The notes under the pieces are model-generated. The model saw only the letters and a list, made by a program, of their open reading frames with translations, searched no databases and was not told the DNA's origin. DNA of 6,258 nucleotides from Candidatus Competibacteraceae bacterium (GTDB lineage: Bacteria; Pseudomonadota; Gammaproteobacteria; Competibacterales; Competibacteraceae). Of the stretch, positions 1-5,566 are shown in pieces. The first letter of the stretch is position 1. Each line of letters opens with the position of its first letter. The stretch covers positions 1-6,258 of the forward strand of contig JAAUQA010000210.1 in assembly GCA_012032855.1 (NCBI GenBank), written 5' to 3'. Position numbers and translations under genes: made by a program.

Positions 1-588
1 GCGTCCCCCGAACTCGTTCGCGATCCACTCGCCTCCTTTCGCGAGTAGTCCAGGTACAGCATCCGACGCGACCGCATCGACGCGGAGGCCGTCCGCGTGG
101 AAGCGCTCGAGCCAGAAGATCGCGCTGCTCAGCAGGAAGCTCCGTACCTCGTTGCGCCCGTAGTTCGAAGATCGACGAGAGCCAGTCGGGATGAAAGCCC
201 TGGCGAGGATCGGCGTGCTCGAAGAGGTGCGTCCCGTCGAAGAACGAAAGGCCGTGCTCGTCCGTCGGGAAGTGCGAGGGCACCCAGTCGAGGATCACGC
301 CGATGTCCGCGCGGTGCAGCTCGTCGACGAGGTGCATGAAGTCCTGGGGCGTCCCGTAGCGCGACGTCGGCGCGAAGTACCCCGTCGTCTGGTATCCCCA
401 GGACGGGTAGTACGGGTGCTCCATGACGGGCAGGAACTCCACGTGGTGAAGCCCGTCTCGCGGAGGTAGTCGACCAGGAGCGGAGCGAGTTCGCGATAGG
501 TCAGGAAGCGGCCCGGGTCGTCGCCGGGGCGGCGCCAGGAGCCGAGGTGGAGCTCGTAGACCGACATCGGCGCGTCGAGCCCGCCCTT
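1..588 (-). pseudogene. glgB: 1,4-alpha-glucan branching enzyme GlgB, internal fragment with four frameshifts
   Basis: GlgB (glycoside hydrolase family 13) cuts alpha-1,4 glucan chains and re-attaches them as alpha-1,6 branches in cytoplasmic glycogen synthesis. Read on the minus strand from 588, the fragment begins [18 protein letters not shown], the usual entry to the catalytic barrel. With indels repaired it continues through [99 protein letters not shown], and [18 protein letters not shown], which contains the predicted nucleophile Asp. It ends at ANEFGGR at the window edge. Both protein ends are missing: the N-terminal domains would lie beyond the join near 588 and the acid/base Glu region beyond base 1. 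The frame breaks at about 445-446 (one G missing), 166 (extra C), 63-64 (extra C) and 32-33 (one C missing). That density suggests sequencing error rather than gene decay. Family assignment is very secure; origin is a GC-rich bacterium different from the rest of the window. Confidence 0.88.
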
Positions 589-592
589 TTAA
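581..592. other. Abrupt join between GC-rich glgB DNA and moderate-GC glycosyltransferase DNA
   Basis: Minus-strand GlgB homology ([11 protein letters not shown]) runs up to about 583-588. Plus-strand glycosyltransferase coding starts at about 586-589 (LLKRYL). No repeat, integrase, transposase or tRNA lies at the border, and base composition changes at once. Both genes are cut mid-domain. I read this as an assembly or ligation chimera. Natural recombination is possible but less likely. Confidence 0.7.
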
Positions 593-1524
593 AACGTTAT
601 CTCACTGCCTATGGCCAACACTTTGATTACTGGAAAACCGTCTCGCGAAAACACGGTGTCCTGCTGGCCCGGGTGCCCGCGCGCGTGAACGCCGTAGCCG
701 GATTAGGCTATGTATTCACTAATCCGGCACCTAGAGCTAGGCTGCTGCGCCCATTACTATGCGAACTGATGCGGCGTGTGCTGAATAACCCGCATTCTCT
801 TTTGATCCTGCAAAACAACGACGATGTTTTGGCCTTTCAGCAAGCACAAATCGCGGACAGCCGGTATGTTCGGTTAATCAAGGGGTCCGGTGTCGATACC
901 CAACGGTTCCAACCGGCTGGCGCGACAATACAGCCCAAGGGTGAAAAACGAGTTTTACTAGCATCTCGGTTGTTATGGGACAAGGGAATCGCGGAATATG
1001 TTGAAGCCGCTCGCCAACTGAGGATTGCAGGTTTATCACTCCGGTTTCAATTGGCCGGTGTGCCCGATCCCGGTAATCCCGCTTCAATTCCACAGGCGCA
1101 GCTCAACGCTTGGGAGGCTGAGGGTGTGGTCGAATTGTTGGGTCAAGTCGAGGATATGGGAGCACGGTATGCTCAAACCGACATGGTTGTGTTGCCCAGC
1201 TATCGCGAAGGGTTACCCAAAAGCTTGATCGAAGCTGCAGCATGCGGCCTACCCTTGGTGACGACCGATGTGCCGGGTTGTCGGGAAGTTGTCACCAACG
1301 GCATAGATGGATTGATCGTGCCAGCACGCGATGCCAGAGCGCTTGCCAACGCCATCTGCCAGCTTCATGAGCATCCAGAATGGGCACGCCAATTGGGTCG
1401 TGAAGCCCGCAAACGGGCCGTGACGGAATTCGACGAGCGGATTGTGATCGAAAAGACCGTTGCCGTTTATAAAGAGTTACTTCCAGAGCTGAATATCGGT
1501 GCTGCTGATCGGTTAGGCGATTGA
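586..1524 (+). CDS. Glycosyltransferase family 4 (GT-B), N-terminus missing
   Basis: A cytoplasmic or membrane-associated retaining glycosyltransferase that probably transfers a sugar from a nucleotide donor to an undecaprenyl-linked acceptor in surface polysaccharide assembly. Residue numbers below count from an in-frame GTG at 547. Visible features are [10 protein letters not shown] (48-57, end of the N-terminal Rossmann domain), [10 protein letters not shown] (112-121), [15 protein letters not shown] (137-151, donor phosphate-binding region with R141 and K146), and [20 protein letters not shown] (218-237), which carries the E-x7-E pair E221/E229. [10 protein letters not shown] follows. This resembles the PglA/WbnH-like alpha-1,3-GalNAc-transferase group, but donor and acceptor cannot be assigned. 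The GTG at 547 lies in antisense glgB sequence, so the first 13 residues it would encode are spurious. I estimate 60-75 native residues are missing, including the usual N-terminal glycine-rich loop. The C-terminus is complete, with TGA at 1522-1524. Confidence 0.9.
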   Translation, partial: LLKRYLTAYGQHFDYWKTVSRKHGVLLARVPARVNAVAGLGYVFTNPAPRARLLRPLLCELMRRVLNNPHSLLILQNNDDVLAFQQAQIADSRYVRLIKGSGVDTQRFQPAGATIQPKGEKRVLLASRLLWDKGIAEYVEAARQLRIAGLSLRFQLAGVPDPGNPASIPQAQLNAWEAEGVVELLGQVEDMGARYAQTDMVVLPSYREGLPKSLIEAAACGLPLVTTDVPGCREVVTNGIDGLIVPARDARALANAICQLHEHPEWARQLGREARKRAVTEFDERIVIEKTVAVYKELLPELNIGAADRLGD

Positions 1525-1566
1525 ACGCAATCGTGCTCAACGATGCCAAAAAATGCTGATACGTCT

Positions 1567-1572
1567 TATAAT
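1567..1572 (+). promoter_or_regulatory. Possible -10 box (TATAAT)
   Basis: An exact sigma-70 -10 hexamer lies 43 bp after the glycosyltransferase stop and about 190 bp before the dehydratase start. No good -35 hexamer sits at 16-18 bp spacing (TGCCAA at 17 bp), and there is no extended -10 TGN. A transcript from here would cross the inverted repeat at 1621-1669, giving a long leader. The match may be chance in AT-rich DNA. Confidence 0.22.
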
Positions 1573-1620
1573 CAGTTTAACAAGCCCTATAAGGTCGGAT
1601 TGAGCAGTGTTAAGTTTGCG

Positions 1621-1672
1621 AATGACCTAAAAATTATTTCCTGATCATTATTTACGACACTAGGTCATTTTT
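1621..1672 (+). terminator. Inverted repeat with T-tract, possible terminator or operator
   Basis: AATGACCTA (1621-1629) is perfectly complementary to TAGGTCATT (1661-1669), and T residues run from 1668 to 1672. Against a standard intrinsic terminator are the AT-rich stem and the 31-base loop. It could end glycosyltransferase transcription, act as a protein-binding site for the downstream gene, or be the remains of a small insertion. Confidence 0.35.
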
Positions 1673-1759
1673 CCCCGTTCCGAATCCCATTGATGCTGCT
1701 TAAACTACCCTCCTCCCCCAACGAATTACGGGAACAGTTGCAGATCAAGAACTGACGAT

Positions 1760-3661
1760 TTGGGGATACACTTTCAGATATTGAGCAACACCAAAACTTT
1801 GAAGCAGTGGTTCAACCAGTCTCGCTCGCGCTTGGCAGTATTTCTACATGATCTACTGATGATCCCTACTGCCTGGCTGTTAGCCTATTGGATGCGTTTC
1901 AATTTGGCTTATGTGCCGCCGGCGTTTATTGAAGATGCAATACATACGTTGCCCCTGGTCGTCGTGGTCGTAGGATCAGTTTACTGGAGTTTTGGTCTGC
2001 ATCGTGGCGTATGGCGGTTTGCGTCGGTGATTGACTTGATTCGCATTGCTAAAGCCGTCCTGGTGGGAACCACGGTGTTGTTGTTCCTGTTGTTTGCCCT
2101 CAATCGCATGGCGTTTATCCCCCGCTCCCTACCGGTACTATTCGTTATTTTTCAATTTATTCTACTGGCAGGGTCACGCTTGCTCTATCGTTGGATCAAG
2201 GATCAACGCCTGGATTGGAGACCCGGGAAACGAGTATTAATTGTGGGCGCCGGACGCGCTGGAGAAATGCTGGTCAGGGATATGCTGCGAAATCGACAGC
2301 ATGGCTATGTCGCTGTGGCGTTTGTTGATGACAAACCGCATCGGCAGGGGGGAGATTTGCACGGCATACCTATTCGAGGCGCTAGCGACCAAATACCGGC
2401 ATTGGTCAAAACACTCGGTATCGACTTGATCCTGTTGGCAACGCCCAGCGCCTCTGCCCATGAAATGCAGCGACTGGTAGGGTGGTGCGAACAAGCCGGT
2501 TGTTCATTTCACACGGTGCCGCAGTTGAGTAATCTGATGTCCGGCCAGGTTACCGTCAACCAGCTCCGACCCGTCTCCATCGAAGACTTGTTGGGACGCA
2601 ACCCAATCACTTTGGACTGGGAAGGAATCCGTCAGGGTCTCGCAAATCGGGTAGTCTTAATAACCGGGGCCGGTGGTTCTATCGGCTCCGAACTGTGTCG
2701 CCAATTCCGGCACTGCGATACCAGTCGGCTGGTGCTGGTGGACAACTGCGAGTACAACCTCTATCAGATCGAGATGGAACTGTTGGATAGTGGCGCCTCG
2801 CCTGAGTTTACTCGCTACCTCGTTGACATCACCGATCCAATTGCTGTAGATGCCTTGTTCCGCAAGGAAAGACCCGGCGTCGTGTTTCATGCAGCGGCCT
2901 ACAAGCATGTGCCATTGCTTGAAGACCAACTGTGTGCGGCAGTTCGCAACAATATCATGGGCACGAAGATTGTGGCTACGGCGGCCGATAAGTGGGGGTG
3001 TGAACGTCTTGTGCTCATCTCCACCGATAAAGCGGTCAACCCCTGCAATGTGATGGGAGCAACCAAACGTATTGCGGAATTGCTCTGCCAAGCAGTGGAT
3101 CAAACATCTGACTGCCGCGTTGTCACGGTGCGATTCGGCAACGTCCTTGGCTCAGCCGGTAGCGTCGTACCCCGCTTTCAGCATCAAATCGAACGCGGTG
3201 GGCCGGTGACTGTGACTCACCCCGAGATAGAACGGTTTTTCATGACTACGCCCGAAGCTTGCCAATTGATTATGCAAGCGGCTGTTATGGGTGAAGGTGG
3301 TGAGATATTCGTGCTTGATATGGGTGAACCGGTCAATATTCGCTATCTTGCTGAGCAGATGATCCGACTGTCGGGTCGACAGCTGGGTCACGATATCAGG
3401 ATTGAGTACACGGGGCTGCGCCCAGGTGAAAAATTGTTTGAAGAATTATTCTATTCTTCAGAAGAGTTATCCAATACCCAGCATCCCAAGATACATATTT
3501 CCCGTGTAGCCACGATGAATCCGCACTTGTTAGATGCTGCACTGGATGATCTGAACAAAGCGCTGGCCAATCGTGACGAAGGCGCGCTATTTGAATTGTT
3601 GGCAAGCATGCTGTCGAACCGGGAGCTATCTCGTGCTTCTGCCGAGATTGAAGCCGATTGA
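1760..3661 (+). CDS. Membrane-anchored UDP-GlcNAc 4,6-dehydratase-like protein (WbpM/PglF/CapD/FlaA1 family)
   Basis: The family converts UDP-N-acetylglucosamine to a 4-keto-6-deoxy sugar nucleotide, the first step toward QuiNAc, FucNAc or bacillosamine residues of surface glycans. The 633-residue protein has the length of the long, membrane-bound members. It has four hydrophobic segments (about 26-45, 63-82, 97-115, 123-140), then a first nucleotide-binding fold with GAGRAG at 163-168, then a catalytic short-chain dehydrogenase domain with GAGGSIG at 303-309. The active-site stretch is STDKAVNPCNVMGATKR (421-437). M432 stands where most relatives of this superfamily have Tyr, giving the Ser-Met-Lys triad (M432, K436) known from WbpM, with D423 nearby. 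RFGNVLGS (458-465) and GLRPGEKLFEEL (552-563) are also typical. The start is uncertain: TTG at 1760 has no clear ribosome-binding site, and TTG at 1781 or 1799 would still keep all membrane segments. Product sugar stereochemistry cannot be read from the sequence. Confidence 0.93.
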   Translation: MGIHFQILSNTKTLKQWFNQSRSRLAVFLHDLLMIPTAWLLAYWMRFNLAYVPPAFIEDAIHTLPLVVVVVGSVYWSFGLHRGVWRFASVIDLIRIAKAVLVGTTVLLFLLFALNRMAFIPRSLPVLFVIFQFILLAGSRLLYRWIKDQRLDWRPGKRVLIVGAGRAGEMLVRDMLRNRQHGYVAVAFVDDKPHRQGGDLHGIPIRGASDQIPALVKTLGIDLILLATPSASAHEMQRLVGWCEQAGCSFHTVPQLSNLMSGQVTVNQLRPVSIEDLLGRNPITLDWEGIRQGLANRVVLITGAGGSIGSELCRQFRHCDTSRLVLVDNCEYNLYQIEMELLDSGASPEFTRYLVDITDPIAVDALFRKERPGVVFHAAAYKHVPLLEDQLCAAVRNNIMGTKIVATAADKWGCERLVLISTDKAVNPCNVMGATKRIAELLCQAVDQTSDCRVVTVRFGNVLGSAGSVVPRFQHQIERGGPVTVTHPEIERFFMTTPEACQLIMQAAVMGEGGEIFVLDMGEPVNIRYLAEQMIRLSGRQLGHDIRIEYTGLRPGEKLFEELFYSSEELSNTQHPKIHISRVATMNPHLLDAALDDLNKALANRDEGALFELLASMLSNRELSRASAEIEAD

Positions 3662-3697
3662 CGCCGCAAGTTCATATTGAGTAATAGATTTTAACAC

Positions 3698-4849
3698 GTG
3701 CAATCCTCAACCCTAGTCGAAGAACTGCAATGTGCAGCTCTACGTAACGAACCGGTTGATTGGCCAGCAAATACCGATCAAAACTTGGTCGATCGTTTTC
3801 TATCCAGCAGTGAAAATCATGGTGTGCAGGCGCTCCTCTATCACCAGCTAAAATCGACGCCGTCATGGTTAACTTGGCCGACAGTGTTACAAGATGCATT
3901 ATCTCAGGCAGCGCGGCAGCAAACTGCTGTAGAAATGATACGCGAACCGACACTCGCCAAACTCATTGACGCCCTCACTACCGAGAATATTTACCCCGTA
4001 CTCATGAAAGGCGGCGCGTTAGCTTATACGCACTATTCCTCGCCCAACCTACGTCCTCGCTGTGATACCGATCTTTTTATTGCCAAAAGCGATTTGAGCA
4101 AACTCAGTCGAATTCTACAGACGCTGGGTTATACCACTTATCCTATCCGTGGTGAGTTGACCACCTATCAAACACAATTTAGCAAGCAAGAAGTGCCGGG
4201 AATATCAGTCGTTCTTGATGTTCATTGGCGCATCAATAACCGGCAATTCTTTGCCGCTACACTCGATTATCCCGGTGTTCTAAAACTGTCCGTTCCGATA
4301 CCTCAACTTCATTCTAGAGCCCGTGGCCTCGCGCCGCCTCATGCTCTATTTCTCGCCTGTCTGCATCGGGCAGCCAATCGCTACGGTCAACATGCCGACG
4401 ATGGCCATACCAGCCGAGATCGTTTGATCTGGCTTTACGATATTCACCTGCTGCTTAATGGCATGACGTTCGAAGAAATCGATCTGTTCGTCAAGCTATG
4501 CCGAGCATTTCAGGTCAGAACGGTTTGTTTAGATGCGATCGAACAGGTGCGAACATCCTTGAATACTGCTTTGCCCCACTCGATTGTCAGTGGGTTAGCG
4601 AATACTGAAGCATCTGAGCTATCAGCGGGCTATTTGACGTCTTCGCGGTTAAAGGTATTGTATATGGACTTTAAATCCCTGCCCCGTTGGCGAGACAAGT
4701 TGCAGCTCTTGGCGGAATATAGTCTGCCGGATAGTCGATATTTGGTCGATAGATATGCTGTGTCAGGATGCCTCCGAGTCCCTTTCGCCTATGGCGTCTA
4801 CCTGCTACACACCATAAAAAAAGTGATGCAAGCCCTGTGGACACGATGA
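3698..4849 (+). CDS. Nucleotidyltransferase family protein (PF14907-like) of a polysaccharide cluster
   Basis: A 383-residue protein that resembles the uncharacterised nucleotidyltransferase-fold proteins often found in exopolysaccharide clusters. Supporting motifs are LMKGGALAYTHYSSP (102-116), then LRPRCDTDLFI (118-128) with acidic pair D123/D125 in the position of the metal-binding DxD, and VVLDVHWRINN (171-181), a conserved Asp-x-His-Trp feature of the family. A histidine-containing helix, ALFLACLHRAANRYG, follows. There is no signal peptide and no convincing membrane segment. The start is GTG at 3698: an in-frame TAA lies directly upstream at 3692-3694, and the next Met is residue 80, too late for the domain. 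No strong ribosome-binding site precedes it. The gene begins 36 bp after the dehydratase stop, so cotranscription is likely. Substrate and role (nucleotide transfer to a sugar, a protein or a small molecule) are unknown. Confidence 0.8.
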   Translation: MQSSTLVEELQCAALRNEPVDWPANTDQNLVDRFLSSSENHGVQALLYHQLKSTPSWLTWPTVLQDALSQAARQQTAVEMIREPTLAKLIDALTTENIYPVLMKGGALAYTHYSSPNLRPRCDTDLFIAKSDLSKLSRILQTLGYTTYPIRGELTTYQTQFSKQEVPGISVVLDVHWRINNRQFFAATLDYPGVLKLSVPIPQLHSRARGLAPPHALFLACLHRAANRYGQHADDGHTSRDRLIWLYDIHLLLNGMTFEEIDLFVKLCRAFQVRTVCLDAIEQVRTSLNTALPHSIVSGLANTEASELSAGYLTSSRLKVLYMDFKSLPRWRDKLQLLAEYSLPDSRYLVDRYAVSGCLRVPFAYGVYLLHTIKKVMQALWTR

Positions 4850-4918
4850 GGTCCTTACTGCTTCATTAACCATCCAGTCAACAGGTTAGCCAAGCTTGAA
4901 CAGGGCGAAATGCGGTCC
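4850..4918. other. Convergent intergenic gap between the nucleotidyltransferase gene and mraZ
   Basis: These 69 bp lie between two genes that converge. No gene is visible. The only structure is the left arm of the hairpin at 4913-4934. There is no clear terminator for the plus-strand polysaccharide genes, because no stem followed by a T-run occurs in that orientation. Confidence 0.6.
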
Positions 4919-4934
4919 TCAATGCCGAGGACCG
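4913..4934 (-). terminator. Perfect 8-bp hairpin over the mraZ stop codon
   Basis: CGGTCCTC (4913-4920) and GAGGACCG (4927-4934) are perfect complements around a six-base loop. The mraZ stop codon (4919-4921) lies partly inside the hairpin. Read with mraZ, the stem is followed by CATTTCGCC, a poor T-tract, so it is a weak intrinsic terminator at best. It could instead protect the 3' end of the message. Confidence 0.4.
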
Positions 4935-5440
4935 GGCGGGACAATCAGCATGTCTGGATATTCAGGTCTTTTTTCTTCCCGCTCCGGTACTGAATCACCG
5001 CCACTCATGATGTCTTCAGCCAACCGAGCAAAATCTGCAGGCTCGTCGGTCAATAAGGTGTCATAAAGCTCACTGTCCCAGCACTCAATGCGATTAGCAT
5101 AAGCCAGCAGAACGACTGCCTCTTGGATGCCGGCATAGACCATCAGCCGTTTAGGCAATAACACTCGTCCGGCGCTGTCCAAGGCTAATTCGGTAGCACC
5201 ACGATGGAAGTAACGGGCAAATTCGCGGTGCTTTTTGACATACATATTCAGGCGGTTCACTTCCGCGCTGACGATTTCCCACTCGGTCAGCGGATACAGC
5301 GTCAAGTGCTTTTCGAAACCCCGATTGACGACAAATCGGCCATCGGCCTGAGGCGGCAATTGCTTCTTCAGCGCCGCAGGCAGAGCCAGTCTGAATTTGG
5401 AATCGAGCTTGCACTCGAATTCGCCCAATAGGTTCATCAT
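4919..5440 (-). CDS. mraZ: MraZ family DNA-binding regulator, orphan and Bacteroidota-like
   Basis: MraZ is a ring-forming AbrB/SpoVT-fold DNA-binding protein that normally represses the division/cell-wall (dcw) cluster it heads. This 173-residue protein has both half-repeats, each with its DxxxR signature: DSKFR at 13-17 and DSAGR at 88-92. LTLYPLTEW (46-54) and IECWD (118-122) are also typical. NLLGEFECKLD, VNRGFEKHLTLYP, YVKKHREFARYF and LLTDEPADFARLAEDIM match the form I know from Bacteroidota rather than the E. coli type. Oddities are F16, where the family nearly always has Gly, and a charged, proline-rich tail (149-173) that makes it longer than the usual 150 or so. No rsmH or other dcw gene follows; the next gene downstream converges. 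ATG at 5440 or the adjacent ATG at 5437 may be used, and neither has a Shine-Dalgarno sequence. It follows livF by 126 bp on the same strand. The family call is very firm; the target promoter is unknown. Confidence 0.93.
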   Translation of the reverse strand: MMNLLGEFECKLDSKFRLALPAALKKQLPPQADGRFVVNRGFEKHLTLYPLTEWEIVSAEVNRLNMYVKKHREFARYFHRGATELALDSAGRVLLPKRLMVYAGIQEAVVLLAYANRIECWDSELYDTLLTDEPADFARLAEDIMSGGDSVPEREEKRPEYPDMLIVPPGPRH

Positions 5441-5473
5441 GGGGGTTAAGGATAATCAGTTATCGGCGCCAGA

Positions 5474-5486
5474 GAGAAACTTTCTC
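5474..5486. repeat. Near-perfect 13-bp palindrome in the mraZ leader
   Basis: GAGAAA (5474-5479) and TTTCTC (5481-5486) are complementary around one central C, about 34 bp upstream of the mraZ start. The one-base centre is too small for an RNA hairpin loop without opening the stem, so a dimeric protein-binding site is the better guess. No cognate regulator is visible. Confidence 0.4.
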
Positions 5487-5511
5487 ACCATGATAGACTA
5501 AAAATAAGCCA

Positions 5512-5529
5512 AGTAGTCAGTGCACTACT
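5512..5529. repeat. 6-bp inverted repeat between livF and mraZ
   Basis: AGTAGT (5512-5517) and ACTACT (5524-5529) are complementary around the loop CAGTGC. The site lies 38 bp past the livF stop. It could be a weak hairpin at the end of the livF message or an operator for mraZ. There is no T-run beside it in the livF direction. The short stem makes chance a real possibility. Confidence 0.3.
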
Positions 5530-5566
5530 ATTATCGTCACTTGATACAAGCATTTGCTCAATAATA

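Larger units (their letters stand above)
1525..1759. other. 235-bp intergenic spacer
   Basis: This gap separates the glycosyltransferase from the dehydratase gene. It holds an exact TATAAT (1567-1572), a 9-bp inverted repeat (1621-1629 with 1661-1669) followed by five T residues, and a 20-codon open frame (1693-1755) without a ribosome-binding site. It is long for two genes of one polysaccharide operon, so transcription may end and restart here. I see no RNA gene or mobile element. Confidence 0.6.
5441..5566. promoter_or_regulatory. mraZ upstream region with palindromes and weak promoter-like hexamers
   Basis: In the minus (mraZ) direction, TTGATA (5570-5565) and TATCAA (5546-5541) are 18 bp apart and could be -35 and -10 boxes, but they are also simply complements of each other, so the match is weak. 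Between them and the start codon lie two inverted repeats, at 5512-5529 and 5474-5486. I do not see the spaced TGGG-type repeats that MraZ binds upstream of its own gene in E. coli; there is only one TGGGGG, on the opposite strand at 5440-5445. Confidence 0.3.

Noticed and set aside
97..469. Plus-strand open frames rich in Arg and Ala across the left end.
   Set aside because: They are antisense to the well-conserved GlgB coding sequence, and their low-complexity composition is typical of GC-rich shadow frames.
583..592. The join as an integration or transposon boundary.
   Set aside because: No terminal repeats, target duplication, integrase or transposase genes are visible, and the frameshift-rich left side fits a chimera better.
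1556..1575. CTGAT/ATCAG inverted repeat around TATAAT, followed by TTT.
   Set aside because: A 5-bp AT-rich stem with a ten-base loop is too weak to call a terminator.
1693..1755. A 20-codon open frame starting ATG (MLLKLPSSPNELREQLQIKN) that ends 4 bp before the TTG at 1760; a possible leader peptide.
   Set aside because: It has no ribosome-binding site and no recognisable family. It could be the remnant of another gene, but nothing supports translation.
2657..3103. A 148-codon minus-strand open frame inside the dehydratase gene.
   Set aside because: It lies wholly opposite a strongly conserved plus-strand catalytic domain, and its translation resembles no family I know.
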